Notes: generated by a model from the letters alone, not told the origin. Numbered from the stretch's first letter, positions 1 through 12,697 are shown. The stretch: DNA of 49,247 nucleotides from Gammaproteobacteria bacterium (GCA_027315105.1 DAHUYP010000005.1:1-49247); one strand, 5' to 3'. Translations and numbers: made by a program.

Positions 1-597
1 CTCGATGGCTACATGGCACCGGAAGGAATGACCATGGAGAACCCCGGCTACAAGAACTGGGGCGCTAAGTGGGGTGCGCTGATGGCCTGGCTCCTCAATC
101 AACAGTACTTTCGCGAGAACCTCAAGCTCGGACCAGGGGGAGAGGCCGGCCCGGTCAATGACCTGGTTCGCAGCACCACAGAGCGCATCGGCGCCAACAT
201 TATGGGGAAGCGAATGTTCGACCAAGGCGAGCGCGCCTGGCCAGAGGAGGCTCCGTTTCACACACCGGTATACGTTCTTACCAACGAGAAACGTGAACCC
301 TGGGTGCGTCCCGGTGGGACGACCTTTTGCTTCATCAATGACGGGTCGGAGCGTGCCCTAGAGTTGGCTCGGGAATCCGCAGGCAGTCGTGATATTCGTA
401 TCGCGGGTGGAGCGGATGTGATCCAGCAGTACCTGAACCTGGGTGTCGTTGATGAGCTGGAAATCGCCTTGGCGCCCGTGTTGTTCGGCGGCGGGCGCCG
501 TCTCTTCGAGAACCTACGCGAGCCCGGGCCGCAGTTTCGCATTGACAAGGTTCTTGATGGTCCAGCCGCCACACACTTGCGCTATGTGCGTCAGTGA
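1..597 (+). CDS. Dihydrofolate reductase-family protein (RibD C-terminal fold), 5' end outside window
   Basis: The reading frame is open from base 1 and begins with LDGYMAPEG, which matches the early SLDGFxA segment of RibD_C/DHFR-like proteins. Only a few N-terminal residues are therefore missing, and the ATG at 13 is probably not the start. Of 198 visible residues, GANIMGKRMFDQGE is the NADPH-binding-type helix segment, IRIAGGADVIQQYL is the GG-A-x-x-I-x-x-L motif, and VVDELEIALAPVLFGGGRRLF is the conserved C-terminal strand-loop. Members of this family are NADPH-dependent reductases, but most stand-alone ones have no known substrate. The stop codon lies 5 bp before a good integron attC site, so I infer this is a gene cassette. 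Trimethoprim resistance should not be assumed, because these proteins are not the classical Dfr enzymes. Confidence 0.85.
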   Translation, partial: LDGYMAPEGMTMENPGYKNWGAKWGALMAWLLNQQYFRENLKLGPGGEAGPVNDLVRSTTERIGANIMGKRMFDQGERAWPEEAPFHTPVYVLTNEKREPWVRPGGTTFCFINDGSERALELARESAGSRDIRIAGGADVIQQYLNLGVVDELEIALAPVLFGGGRRLFENLREPGPQFRIDKVLDGPAATHLRYVRQ

Positions 598-602
598 GGG
601 CG

Positions 603-666
603 GCCTAACAACCGGTTGCAGCGGACGGTCCGCCGCGCGGCCCGCCGCCGAACCGAAGCGTTAGAC
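603..666 (+). other. Integron attC recombination site
   Basis: The site begins with GCCTAAC (603-609), which fits the inverse core RYYYAAC. It ends with GTTAGAC (660-666), which fits the core GTTRRRY. Between them the 64 bp form an imperfect palindrome: the CGGTT near the left end pairs with AACCG near the right end, and the GC-rich centre folds back on itself, as the L-box structure of attC sites requires. It starts 5 bp after the stop codon of the RibD-C-like gene, as expected for a cassette. No integrase gene or second attC site was seen, so this could be a cassette array edge, a lone cassette, or the end of an array that continues before base 1. Confidence 0.8.
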
Positions 667-857
667 AGCGCCATATAGGTTCTACCAACCACCGAGTCCA
701 AGCTACCCGACTCACGGCTCTTCAGGGAGTGCGCGTGCCGGACCTGCATGAGAACAATCACTGGATCTTATTTTAGCCGTAAATCAGAGTCTTCTTAGCC
801 ATTTCTGAGGAGCTCTATCACCGACACTCCATTACCGACACATTGCAATCATCATCT

Positions 858-1265
858 ATGTACGCATCACCGATATCACTTGAACTTGCCAAGAGAGTCG
901 TGTCCCGAGCCGAGGACGAAGCTCTGTCCAACGGATGGAATATGGTCATCGCCGTCGTCGACAGTTCGGGGCACCTCGTGATACTGCACAGGATGGACCA
1001 TGCCCAATATGGGAGTATTCCCATCGCTCAAGCGAAGGCGACGACGGCTGTGAACTTCAAGCGTCCGTCAAAACTCTTCGAAGACGCAGTCGCTGCCGGA
1101 GGGCTTGGCCTTCGCCTCCTGGCGATGGAAGGCCTCTGCCCGCTCGAGGGAGGTATACCACTTGTCCTGGGCGGAGCCGTCGTTGGCGCAATCGGCGTGT
1201 CTGGCGCGCAGTCGACGCAGGACGGCCAGGTCGCCCAGGCCGGGGCGAGCGTCGTAAATGGCTAA
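858..1265 (+). CDS. HbpS/GlcG-like haem-binding family protein (DUF336)
   Basis: The 135-residue product has the single-domain layout of the GlcG/HbpS family: AEDEALSNGWNMVIAVVDSS near residues 18-37, the LVILHRMDHAQYGSIPIAQ segment, the KATTAVNF helix, and the closing GGAVVGAIGVSGAQS strand. Some family members bind haem or cobalamin-like ligands extracellularly; others are of unknown function. An in-frame TTG at 843 would add five residues, but the ATG at 858 fits the family start better. Neither start has a clear Shine-Dalgarno sequence. The C-terminus after GVSGAQS is short and diverges from the usual DEAIARAGAAAL ending, reading DGQVAQAGASVVNG. It lies just outside the attC site, so it may be flank or a cassette without its own recombination site. 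Confidence 0.75.
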   Translation: MYASPISLELAKRVVSRAEDEALSNGWNMVIAVVDSSGHLVILHRMDHAQYGSIPIAQAKATTAVNFKRPSKLFEDAVAAGGLGLRLLAMEGLCPLEGGIPLVLGGAVVGAIGVSGAQSTQDGQVAQAGASVVNG

Positions 1266-1499
1266 CCGCGCATTGCACCGGCCTGCGCAAAAGGCAGCGC
1301 AGCCGGTCGGGCGTAGCATCCACGCGCCCCGTCAGCGCCGCCATCGCGGCGTGGACCTCGCGCGCCGCTGCTTGTCGGTCAGCTTTGCGGCCATCACCCC
1401 GCCTTTGTTCTGAACGGACCGGCAACGTGCAGGCAGATCCTTCAGTTCGGAACAATGTGGATGCCTGACCGCTTGCACTCCTGCGCTGCGGCAAGGCGC
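1266..1499. other. No convincing gene: degraded sequence
   Basis: Open frames here lack recognisable domains. One short minus-strand frame beginning at ATG 1397 (MAAKLTDKQRR...) has a purine-rich stretch before it but stops after 21 residues. A neighbouring frame continues the same kind of sequence (EVHAAMAALTGRVDATPDRL), which suggests a frameshifted remnant of unknown origin. Confidence 0.35.
1278..1306. terminator. Hairpin after the HbpS-like gene, possible terminator
   Basis: CCGGCCTGCGC and GCGCAGCCGG form an almost perfect stem with one bulged base around an AAAAGGCA loop, starting 13 bp after the stop codon. No T-run follows on either strand, so termination is only a possibility. Confidence 0.3.
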
Positions 1500-1851
1500 C
1501 TGGTCGATGGCTGCGCCGGCGGCAGGGCGCGGTAGGCGCGCTCGAGGCCATCCGTAAGCATGGATCAATCGTGGTGGGCGTTGACGTATCGGCGGCCGGC
1601 CTCGCCCATGGCACGCATGCGCGCTGGGTGGCGCAGCAATTGGCCAATGCAGTCGGCCGATTCGGCCGCGTCGCGCGCGAGTCGGCCTTCATGCCGTTGC
1701 CGCAGGCGATGAATCGTGCCTCTGGGAAATGCCGCCGAACGGCGGCCATGATATGCCCGGCAGTCCACCGCACGGCATCTTCATGGGGAGGATAATCGTA
1801 TTTGCCGATGAACATCACCTTGGCTGATTGGCTATTCGATGAGGATGTCAT
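1500..1851 (-). pseudogene. Glycosyltransferase relic (GT4-like), deleted and frameshifted
   Basis: From ATG 1851 the minus strand encodes a segment with YPPHEDAVRWTAGHIMAAVR and HFPEARFIACG. This matches the mid-protein 'DYPPNVDAVRWF...VPDARFxIVG' block of GT4-type sugar transferases, including those linked to PEP-CTERM exopolysaccharide loci. Around 1690 the homology jumps to another frame reading ARDAAESADCIGQLLRHPAR and AMGEAGRRYVNAHHD, the C-terminal end of the same fold, so roughly 100 central residues are missing. In that frame NAHHD is followed by TGA where the family has Trp (TGG), and then by SMLTDGLERAYRAL. The N-terminal acceptor domain is also absent. I infer a dead fragment. Confidence 0.7.
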
Positions 1852-2110
1852 GTTCAGAATGCTTCTCTCTGGGCCGCGATCACGAGACACGGTGAATCGG
1901 AAAGGTCGCGCATTCGGGAAGCCATTGAGCCGTGTGCCTCGAGGTCCGGGGCTTGCCGCCAGAATCGCTCGATTTGATTGGCGTGCAGCCGTATTCCCCT
2001 GACGGGCGGGACCGAGGCGGAGCAGGGTCTTCCGACAGGAGAACTCGAAGGGGAGAAGTCGCGGTTCCGCGAAGAGAGGATCAGCGCCAGGCTTGGGAGG
2101 CCGGCGTCGG
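1852..2110. other. glmS-downstream spacer, no gene seen
   Basis: No frame here looks coding. This spacer contains the position, about 25 bp after the glmS stop, where Tn7-like elements insert in other bacteria. I saw no Tn7-type end (TGTGGGCGG...) and no obvious target-site duplication. Confidence 0.4.
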
Positions 2111-2150
2111 CTACTCGACCGTCACACTCTTGGCGAGATTGCGCGGCTGA
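2111..2150 (-). other. attTn7-equivalent 3' end of glmS
   Basis: The final codons of glmS encode [13 protein letters not shown], the highly conserved end recognised by TnsD in Tn7 systems. The chromosome downstream (1-2110) carries accessory and decayed genes, which is consistent with use as an integration hotspot. Conservation of the coding sequence is seen; binding by a transposition protein is inference. Confidence 0.4.
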
Positions 2151-3946
2151 TCGACGTCCGTGCCCTTGAGAATGGCGACGTGATAGGCCAGCAGCTGCAA
2201 GGGTACCGTGTAGACGATCGGCGCCTGAAAGTCGGTCACGTGCTTGGGCATCTCGATCACGTGTACCCCCTCGCTGGATTCCACGCCGGCATCCGGGTCG
2301 GCGATCACGTACAGCTCCCCGCCGCGCGCACGTACTTCCATCAGGTTGGATTTGAGCTTCTCCAGCAGTTCGTTGTTCGGCGCCACCGCGACCACCGGCA
2401 TGCCGGCGTCCACCAGCGCCAGCGGGCCGTGCTTGAGCTCGCCCGCGGCGTACGCCTCCGCATGGATGTACGAGATCTCCTTGAGCTTCAACGCGCCCTC
2501 CATCGCTATCGCATGCATCGCGCCGCGACCGAGGAACAGCGCGTGGTTCTTGTCGGCGAACCGCAGCGCCAGGCGGTGCACGATCGGATCGAGCTCGAGG
2601 GTCCGCTCCAGTAGCGCCGGCAGCTCGATCAGACGCGTGATCAGGCTGCGCTCGCGCTCGGGGTCCGCGCCGTTGTGGCGCGCCAGCGCGATGGTCAGCA
2701 TCGCCAGCGCGGTGAGCTGCGTCGTGAACGCTTTGGTCGATGCGACGCCGATCTCGGGGCCGGCGCGCGTGAGCATGACGAGCTCGGACTCGCGTACCAG
2801 CGAGCTCTCCGGAGCGTTGCAGATCGCCAGCGTCGACAGATAGCCGCTCTGCCGTGCCATGCGCAGCGCCGCGAGCGTGTCGGCGGTCTCGCCGGATTGG
2901 GAGACCGAGACGAACAGCGCATTCTTGCCGACTACCGGATTGCGATAGCGATACTCGCTCGCGATCTCGGCGCGGCACGGAATGCGACAGATCTGCTCGA
3001 TGAAGTAGCGCGCCACGACGCCGGCGTGATAGCTGGTACCACAGGCGACGATGTGCACCGCTTCGACGCGATCGAAGATCGCGGTCGCCGGCGGGCCGAA
3101 TGCCGCCTCGAGCAGCCGGCCGTTGGCGACGCGCTCCTGCAGGGTGTTGGCGACGGCGCGCGGCTGCTCGTGGATCTCCTTGAGCATGAAGTGCCGGTAC
3201 TGGCCCTTCTCCGCCGCGTCGGCCGACAGCTCGGTCTCCCTGACCGGCCGGTCGGCGCTGTTGCCCTCGCGGTCGATGACCCGCACGCCACTGCGCCGGA
3301 TCTCCGCCACGTCGCCGTCCTCGAGGAACATGAAGCGCCGCGTCACGGGCAGCAGCGCCGCGACGTCCGAGGCGACGAAGTTCTCCCCGACCCCCAGTCC
3401 GAGCACCACCGGACAGCCTACGCGCGCGGCGATGACGCGCTCCGGATCGCTCTCGCTGACGATCGCCAGCGCGTAGGCGCCCTCGAGCTCGGCGACCGTG
3501 GCCCGCACCGCCTTGAACAGGTCGCCGAGCTTCTGCAGGTGGAAGTGCACCCGATGCGCGACCACCTCGGTATCGGTCTCGGAGCTGAACTGGTAGCCGA
3601 CGCGCCTGAGCTCCTCGCGCAGCTCCTCGTAGTTCTCGATGATGCCGTTGTGCACGATCGCCAGGCCGTCGCGCGACAGGTGCGGATGCGCGTTGCGCTC
3701 GCTCGGCACCCCGTGCGTGGCCCAGCGGGTATGGGCGATGCCGACCCGCCCGAGGATCGGCATCTGCGCCAGCGCCTCCTCCAGCGCGCGCACCTTGCCT
3801 ACGGTGCGCAGGCGCTGCAGATGGTGGGCGCCGTCCAGCACCGCGATGCCGGCCGAGTCGTAGCCGCGGTACTCGAGGCGCTTGAGGCCCTCGATCAGCA
3901 CCGGGACGATGTTGCGATCAGCGATCCCGCCGACTATCCCGCACAT
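2111..3946 (-). CDS. glmS: Glutamine--fructose-6-phosphate aminotransferase
   Basis: This enzyme converts fructose-6-phosphate and glutamine to glucosamine-6-phosphate, the entry step to UDP-GlcNAc for peptidoglycan and lipopolysaccharide. At 611 residues it matches the family (about 609). The start MCGIVGG exposes the nucleophilic Cys2 of the N-terminal class II glutaminase domain. Two SIS sugar-isomerase domains follow (for example [13 protein letters not shown], then [20 protein letters not shown]), and the end is [13 protein letters not shown]. It lies 37 bp after glmU on the same strand, so the two probably share a transcript that supplies UDP-GlcNAc synthesis. No glmS ribozyme or other leader structure is evident in the short gap. 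Confidence 0.98.
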   Translation of the reverse strand: MCGIVGGIADRNIVPVLIEGLKRLEYRGYDSAGIAVLDGAHHLQRLRTVGKVRALEEALAQMPILGRVGIAHTRWATHGVPSERNAHPHLSRDGLAIVHNGIIENYEELREELRRVGYQFSSETDTEVVAHRVHFHLQKLGDLFKAVRATVAELEGAYALAIVSESDPERVIAARVGCPVVLGLGVGENFVASDVAALLPVTRRFMFLEDGDVAEIRRSGVRVIDREGNSADRPVRETELSADAAEKGQYRHFMLKEIHEQPRAVANTLQERVANGRLLEAAFGPPATAIFDRVEAVHIVACGTSYHAGVVARYFIEQICRIPCRAEIASEYRYRNPVVGKNALFVSVSQSGETADTLAALRMARQSGYLSTLAICNAPESSLVRESELVMLTRAGPEIGVASTKAFTTQLTALAMLTIALARHNGADPERERSLITRLIELPALLERTLELDPIVHRLALRFADKNHALFLGRGAMHAIAMEGALKLKEISYIHAEAYAAGELKHGPLALVDAGMPVVAVAPNNELLEKLKSNLMEVRARGGELYVIADPDAGVESSEGVHVIEMPKHVTDFQAPIVYTVPLQLLAYHVAILKGTDVDQPRNLAKSVTVE

Positions 3947-3983
3947 ATCAACGCGCTTCCTTCCGCTTGCGATCGGCCTGCGA

Positions 3984-5444
3984 TCAGGACTTGCGTCCGC
4001 CCTTGCGCGGCCGTTGCCAATGCTCGATCGTCACCTGCCGGGCGCGGGCCAGTGTCAGCTTGCCGGCCGGCGCCTCGCTGGTGATGGTCGAGCCGGCGCC
4101 GATGGTCGCCCCGTCGCCGATCTTCACCGGCGCGACCAGCATCGAGCCCGAGCCGATGAAGGCCGCGTCGCCGATGTCGGTGCGCAGCTTGTTCATCCCG
4201 TCGTAGTTGCAGGTGATGCTGCCGGCGCCGACGTTGACGTCGCGGCCGACGGTCGAATCGCCGATGTAGCTCAAGTGATTGACCTTGCTGCCTGCCCCGA
4301 TCCGACTGTTCTTGATTTCGACGAAGTTGCCAAGGTGTACCCCATCGCCGACATCCGCCTGGGGGCGCAGGCGCGTGAACGGTCCGACCTGGCAATCGCT
4401 GCCGACGCGCACGCCCTGCACCACGCAGTTGGGATGCAGCACCGTGCGCGCGCCGATCTGCGCGTTGCTGAGCACGCAATTGGCCCCGATCCGCACGCCG
4501 TCGGCCAGCTCCACCGGGCCTTCGAGCACCACGTTCGCATCGAGCAGCACGTCCCGGCCGACGCTGATCGCCCCGCGCAGATCGATGCGCGCCGGATCGA
4601 TCAGCGTGACCCCATGGGCCATGAGCTGGCGTGCGCGCCGGCGGCGGTACTCGGCCTCGGCCTCCGCCAGCTGCAGCTTGTCGTTGACCCCGAGTACTTC
4701 CGTCGCGTCCGCCGCCGTCAGCGTCGCGACGCTGCGCCGCTGCCGCACCGCCATTGCGACGACGTCCGTCAGGTAGTACTCCCCCTGGGCATTCTCCGGC
4801 GACAAGCGCGCCAGCCAGGCTCGCAGCAGCCGCGCCGGGGCGACCAGCACCCCGGTATTGACCTCGCGAATGCGCCGCTCGCGCGCGCCGGCGTCACGCT
4901 GCTCGACGATGCGCCGCAGCTGCCCGCGTGCATCGCGCACGATGCGGCCGTAGCCCTCCGGGTCATCGAGCAGCGCGGTCAGCAGCGCCACCCCGCCGTG
5001 CCGCCCGGCGCTCTCGAGCAGCGAGCGCAGGGTCTCGCCGCGCAACAGCGGCACGTCGCCGTACAGCACCAGCACCCGGTGCGTGTCCGGAATGCCCGGC
5101 AATGCCTGCAGCAGCGCGTGCCCGGTGCCGCGCTGCTCGCTCTGCCGCCACCACTGCAGCGTGGTCGCCTGCGCGAAGCGCTCGCGTACGGCTTCGCCGC
5201 CATGGCCATGCACCACGTGGGTCGCGGCCGGCACCAGGCTCGCCGCCAGCTCCAGCACGTGTGCCAGCAGCGGGGCGCCGGCCAGCGGTTGCAGCACCTT
5301 CGGGATGTCCGACCGCATGCGCCGGCCCTGGCCGGCGGCGAGGATCACGATCGACAGCGGTGGGGAAGCCGGCGTTGCCCGGAACGGCGCACGGCGCGCC
5401 GTCTTGGACACGGCTTTCGCGGCCCTGGTTGGCTTGCGCGGCAT
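3984..5444 (-). CDS. glmU: Bifunctional GlmU: glucosamine-1-phosphate N-acetyltransferase / GlcNAc-1-P uridylyltransferase
   Basis: GlmU acetylates glucosamine-1-phosphate and then couples it to UTP to make UDP-GlcNAc. The N-terminal nucleotidyltransferase domain shows [14 protein letters not shown] with PKVLQPLAG, and [12 protein letters not shown] as the metal site region. The C-terminal half is a left-handed beta-helix of hexapeptide repeats, including [20 protein letters not shown] and [12 protein letters not shown]. The product is 486 residues against about 456 usually. The excess is a basic Pro/Ala/Arg-rich N-terminal extension of about 30 residues ([14 protein letters not shown]...). 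No better in-frame ATG exists before the Rossmann fold, but an internal GTG could serve, so the start is uncertain. Confidence 0.96.
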   Translation of the reverse strand: MPRKPTRAAKAVSKTARRAPFRATPASPPLSIVILAAGQGRRMRSDIPKVLQPLAGAPLLAHVLELAASLVPAATHVVHGHGGEAVRERFAQATTLQWWRQSEQRGTGHALLQALPGIPDTHRVLVLYGDVPLLRGETLRSLLESAGRHGGVALLTALLDDPEGYGRIVRDARGQLRRIVEQRDAGARERRIREVNTGVLVAPARLLRAWLARLSPENAQGEYYLTDVVAMAVRQRRSVATLTAADATEVLGVNDKLQLAEAEAEYRRRRARQLMAHGVTLIDPARIDLRGAISVGRDVLLDANVVLEGPVELADGVRIGANCVLSNAQIGARTVLHPNCVVQGVRVGSDCQVGPFTRLRPQADVGDGVHLGNFVEIKNSRIGAGSKVNHLSYIGDSTVGRDVNVGAGSITCNYDGMNKLRTDIGDAAFIGSGSMLVAPVKIGDGATIGAGSTITSEAPAGKLTLARARQVTIEHWQRPRKGGRKS

Positions 5445-5450
5445 CCGGAA

Positions 5451-5456
5451 ATTGTA
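5451..5456 (-). promoter_or_regulatory. Possible -10 box for glmUS
   Basis: Read on the minus strand, TACAAT (5 of 6 to the sigma-70 consensus) lies 6 bp before the GlmU ATG. There is no good -35 box 17 bp upstream. If used, transcription would start at or near the initiation codon, giving a leaderless mRNA or implying a later start codon. Confidence 0.25.
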
Positions 5457-5498
5457 GCAGTTTGACCGGCCTGGCCGCGGCCTAAAGCCGCTCGGGCC

Positions 5499-5917
5499 TC
5501 AGCCCTTGATCTTGCGCAGCCGCTCGATCATCTTCAGTTGTGCGGCGGCGCGCGCCAGCTCCGCCAGCGCCTCGGCCTGGGTGATCTTGTCGTACTGGCC
5601 GGCCAGCGCCTCCTCAGCCCGCTGCCGGGCGGCCAGCGCCGCGGCCTCGTCCAGGTCCTTGGCGCGGGCCGCGGTATCGGCCAGCACGGTGACCTTCTTC
5701 GGCTGCACCTCCAGCGCTCCGCCGCCGACGAAGAAGAACTGCTCCTCGCCCTCGGGCGGCTGCACACGCACCTCGCCCGGCTTGAGCAGCGTCAGCAGCG
5801 GCGCATGCCGCGGCGTGACGCCGATCTCGCCCTGCGAGGCCGGCAGGAACACCATGCGCGCCGGGCCGGAGAAGATCTCCCCTTCGGCGCTGACGATATC
5901 GACGTGGATGGTGTCCA

Positions 5918-5918
<1 letters not shown>
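5499..5918 (-). CDS. atpC: ATP synthase F1 epsilon subunit
   Basis: The 139-residue product is the epsilon subunit of the F1 central stalk, which couples rotation and restrains ATP hydrolysis. The N-terminal beta-sandwich reads DIVSAEGEIFSGPARMVFLP and GEIGVTPRHAPLLTLLKPGE, and the C-terminal helical hairpin is Ala-rich (LDEAAALAARQRAEEALAGQ). The start ATG shares one base with the atpD stop codon (TAATG), so translation is likely coupled. It is the last gene of the atp operon. A weak GC stem-loop without a T-run follows, so any terminator is poor. Confidence 0.97.
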
Positions 5919-7348
<1,430 letters not shown>

Positions 7349-7392
7349 TCAGGGACGCACCGCCGGTGCGTCGTCCAATCGTATGTCCGTAC

Positions 7393-8259
7393 CTAAACCG
7401 CCGCGGCGCCGCCGACGATCTCCGCCAGTTCCTTGGTGATCGCCGCCTGCCGCGCCTTGTTGTAGATCAGCTGCAGCTCGCTGATGAGCTTGCCGGCATT
7501 GTCCGAGGCGCTCTTCATCGCCACCATGCGCGCAGCCATCTCGCAGCCGACGTTCTCGACCGCGCCCTGATAGACCTGCGATTCGACGTAGCGCATCAGC
7601 AGGCCGTCGAGGATGTCGCCCGCCGAGGGTTCATAGATGTAGTCCCAGTGTTCCTGCAGCTCGGTCCCGCCGGCCTCGAGCGCCGGGATCGGCAGCAGCT
7701 GCTGTATCTGCGGCTTCTGCGACATGGTGTTGAGGAACTGCGCGTGCGCCACGTACAGGCGGTCGAGGCGGCCTTCGCGATAGCCGTCGAGCATCACCTT
7801 GACGGTACCGATCAGGTCCCGCACGTGCGGGCGATCGCCCAGGCCGGTGATGCTCGCGAGCACCGGCAGGCCGAGGCGCCGGAAGAAGGCCAGGCCCTTG
7901 CCGCCGATGACGCACAGGCCGATGCTCGCCCCCTTGGCCTGCCACTCGCGTATCAGCAGCAGCGCCGCCTTGAACACGTTGGTGTTGAGGGCACCGCACA
8001 GGCCGCGGTCGGTCGAGATGATCACCAGTCCGACCGACTTCGGCTCGCGCTCGATCAGGAACGGGTGGCGGTAGTCGGGGTTGGCCTCGTTCAGATGGCT
8101 GATGATGGCGCGCGCCTTGGCGGCGTACGGCCGCGCCATGCGCATGCGCTCCTGCGCGCGCCGCATCTTGCTGGCCGCCACCATCTCCATCGCCTTGGTG
8201 ATCTTCTGCGTGCTCTTGACGCTGGCGATCTTGGAACGGATTTCCTTGGTGCCTGGCAT
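7393..8259 (-). CDS. atpG: ATP synthase F1 gamma subunit
   Basis: The gamma subunit is the rotating shaft of F1. The 288 residues have the usual length (E. coli 287). The N-terminal helix reads [20 protein letters not shown] followed by [16 protein letters not shown]. The middle domain has [20 protein letters not shown], and the C-terminal helix reads [20 protein letters not shown]. It lies 11 bp after atpA and 56 bp before atpD, in standard operon order. Confidence 0.98.
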   Translation of the reverse strand: MPGTKEIRSKIASVKSTQKITKAMEMVAASKMRRAQERMRMARPYAAKARAIISHLNEANPDYRHPFLIEREPKSVGLVIISTDRGLCGALNTNVFKAALLLIREWQAKGASIGLCVIGGKGLAFFRRLGLPVLASITGLGDRPHVRDLIGTVKVMLDGYREGRLDRLYVAHAQFLNTMSQKPQIQQLLPIPALEAGGTELQEHWDYIYEPSAGDILDGLLMRYVESQVYQGAVENVGCEMAARMVAMKSASDNAGKLISELQLIYNKARQAAITKELAEIVGGAAAV

Positions 8260-8270
8260 GGCTGGATCCG

Positions 8271-9803
<1,533 letters not shown>

Positions 9804-9827
9804 GTCGGTTGTCCTGTTGCGAATTCG

Positions 9828-10364
9828 TTAAGCGGTCAGCTGGTACGCGATGTGATCGAGCCGTGAGCGCACGGAGCCGTCGATCACCAGGTCGCCGGCC
9901 TGCAGCACCGCGCCGCCGATCAGCGACGGGTCGGTCTGGCACTGCAGCCGCACCTGGCGCTTGAGCCGGCGCTCGAGCGCGGCCGACAGCGCCGAGCGCT
10001 GGGCGTTCCCGAGCGGGGCGGCGGAGGTGACCGTGACGTCGACGACGCCCTCGGCCTCGTCCTTCAGACGGTCGAACAGCGCCGAGATCTCGGGCAGGCA
10101 GGCCAGGCGCCGATTGTGCACCAGCGTGCGCACGAAGTTACGGCCGTGCTCGTCGAGCTGCGGTCCCGCCAGGTCCATCACCAGCTGCGCCAGCTGTGCG
10201 TCGCTGACGGCGGGATTGCCGAGCAGCCGGTGCACGCGCGGGTCCTGCACCACCGCGGCCGCGGTGCGCAGGGCCTCGGACCAGGGCCCGAGCCGCCGGG
10301 CGTCTCTCGCCTCTTCGAACGCGGCCCTGGCGTACGGTCGTGCGACGGTTGTCTTGTCGGCCAT
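9828..10364 (-). CDS. atpH: ATP synthase F1 delta subunit
   Basis: The delta subunit joins the peripheral stalk to the top of F1. The 178-residue frame starts at ATG 10364 with MADKTTVARPYARAAFEEA, the conserved N-terminus. The frame is open further upstream, but that extension overlaps atpF in a shadow frame and is Arg/Ser-rich. The C-terminal half carries VVDVTVTSAAPLGNAQRSAL and DPSLIGGAVLQAGDLVIDGS, both family signatures. The position between atpF and atpA is canonical. Confidence 0.96.
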   Translation of the reverse strand: MADKTTVARPYARAAFEEARDARRLGPWSEALRTAAAVVQDPRVHRLLGNPAVSDAQLAQLVMDLAGPQLDEHGRNFVRTLVHNRRLACLPEISALFDRLKDEAEGVVDVTVTSAAPLGNAQRSALSAALERRLKRQVRLQCQTDPSLIGGAVLQAGDLVIDGSVRSRLDHIAYQLTA

Positions 10365-10380
10365 GCTGCGCCCGTCCTGC

Positions 10381-10851
10381 CTAGAGCTGCGTCGCCAGGC
10401 GGCCGATGAGGTCCGCGTGCGCGCTCGGATCGATCTCGCGCTCGAGCACCTTCGAGGCGGCGCGGACCGCAATCTGGGCCACTTCGCGGCGCAGGCCCTC
10501 GCGCGCGCGCGCGGTATCCAGCGCGATCTGCTGCTGCGCGGCCGCCAGCAGGCGCTGGCCCTCGGCGGTGGCGCTGCCCTTGGCCTGTTCGACCAGATCG
10601 TCGGCGCGGCGCTGCGCCTGCTCGATGATCTGCTCCGCGCGCTCGCGCGCCTCGTGCACGATGACATCGGCGCGCTCGCGCGCCTGCGCCAGCTCCTGCT
10701 GGCCCTTCTCGCCCGCGGCCAGCCCCAGCGCGATCTTGCGCGAGCGCTCGTCCATCGGGCCCAGGACCATCGGCCAGACGAATTTCATCGTGAACCAGAT
10801 GAGCGCGATGAACACGAGCATCTGCACGATGAGCGTGAGATTGATGTTCAC
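10381..10851 (-). CDS. atpF: ATP synthase Fo b subunit
   Basis: The 156-residue b subunit (E. coli 156) has one N-terminal membrane segment, MNINLTLIVQMLVFIALIWF, followed by TMKFVWPMVLGPMDERSRKI. The rest is a long charged coiled coil (AREGLRREVAQIAVRAASKV). It dimerises to form the peripheral stalk and contacts AtpH. It starts 37 bp after atpE. Confidence 0.97.
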   Translation of the reverse strand: MNINLTLIVQMLVFIALIWFTMKFVWPMVLGPMDERSRKIALGLAAGEKGQQELAQARERADVIVHEARERAEQIIEQAQRRADDLVEQAKGSATAEGQRLLAAAQQQIALDTARAREGLRREVAQIAVRAASKVLEREIDPSAHADLIGRLATQL

Positions 10852-10888
10852 TGTCGTCTCCTGACCAGCGCGACTGCCGGCCCCGCCT

Positions 10889-11155
<267 letters not shown>

Positions 11156-11210
11156 TCAACCCTCCTAGACGAAGCAGATGCGAAATCGACGTGATTACTG
11201 AATTCGAATG

Positions 11211-12101
<891 letters not shown>

Positions 12102-12521
12102 CTACCGTCGCTCATCGCGGCGCGGCCCCACGCCGCTCAGCGCCGGCAGCGCGCCGGCAAGCGCGATCCAGACGACCGAGAAGGTCGCGATGTACGCGCC
12201 GAGCATCGGCAGCGCACCAACCCTGGTCGTCTTCAGGACCGCCACGAACAGCACGACGACGACGGCGACCTTGGCCGCCTCGCCGGCGTAGAGCGCGCGC
12301 ATCGCGTGCTGCGGATCCGCCGCCGCGGTCCCGCGGAAGCTCAAGACCGCCATTGCAAGGCTCGCGACGGTGCTGATGCCGCCCCCGAGCGCCGCCGACA
12401 ATGCGGCGCGGGAATCGGCGACCGCCCAGCTCAGGAGCGCGACGATCAGCGTCACGGCTGCCTGGCCCCGCACGACGCTGAGAGCCAGCCGCCGCGCAGT
12501 GGGCAGGTCGATTGCGATCAA
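12102..12521 (-). CDS. atpI: ATP synthase subunit I
   Basis: AtpI is a small membrane protein thought to help assemble the c ring. The 139-residue product has four hydrophobic stretches, for example VVRGQAAVTLIVALLSWAVA and AAKVAVVVVLFVAVL. The pattern AxxGGxxxxxxSLAMAVLSFR (ALGGGISTVASLAMAVLSFR) and the position just before atpB fit the family. The C-terminus is basic. It is the first gene after the proposed atp promoter. Confidence 0.9.
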   Translation of the reverse strand: MIAIDLPTARRLALSVVRGQAAVTLIVALLSWAVADSRAALSAALGGGISTVASLAMAVLSFRGTAAADPQHAMRALYAGEAAKVAVVVVLFVAVLKTTRVGALPMLGAYIATFSVVWIALAGALPALSGVGPRRDERR

Positions 12522-12668
12522 CGTAAGTCCCGCTCGTGGAGCGAACGCCGCATGGCCTATCCCTGACAGGATGCGAGCCGATTCGCCTCTACTCTAACTT
12601 GCCATAACTCCATGCGTCGCCGGGCGCCGGCCGTCATCAGGCAGGTGGCCCAGCCAAAAAGCCGGCGG

Positions 12669-12697
12669 ATTATAGAGACCCCTCGCCCGGCAGTCCA
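12669..12697 (-). promoter_or_regulatory. Sigma-70-type promoter for the atp operon
   Basis: On the minus strand TGGACT (12692-12697, 4 of 6 to TTGACA) and TATAAT (12669-12674, 6 of 6) are separated by exactly 17 bp. This gives a start near 12662 and a leader of about 140 nt before atpI. It is the best sigma-70 match noticed in the window and suits a strongly expressed operon. Confidence 0.65.

Noticed and set aside
1266-1310. Second attC site after the HbpS-like gene (GGCTAAC near the stop)
   Set aside because: The second base breaks the RYYYAAC core and no GTTRRRY core follows at a suitable distance; the palindrome there is only a simple hairpin.
1852-2110. Tn7-like transposon end downstream of glmS
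   Set aside because: No TGTGGGCGG-type terminus, repeated TnsB-like sites or 5-bp duplication could be seen.
1854-2978. Long minus-strand frame over the end of glmS
   Set aside because: It is a shadow of glmS in another frame, Arg/Ala-rich with no domain; high GC keeps many such frames open, including the 1175-residue one at 23661-27188 opposite the transporters.
3947-3983. glmS leader ribozyme or riboswitch
   Set aside because: The gap between glmU and glmS is only 37 bp, and glmS ribozymes belong mainly to Gram-positive bacteria.
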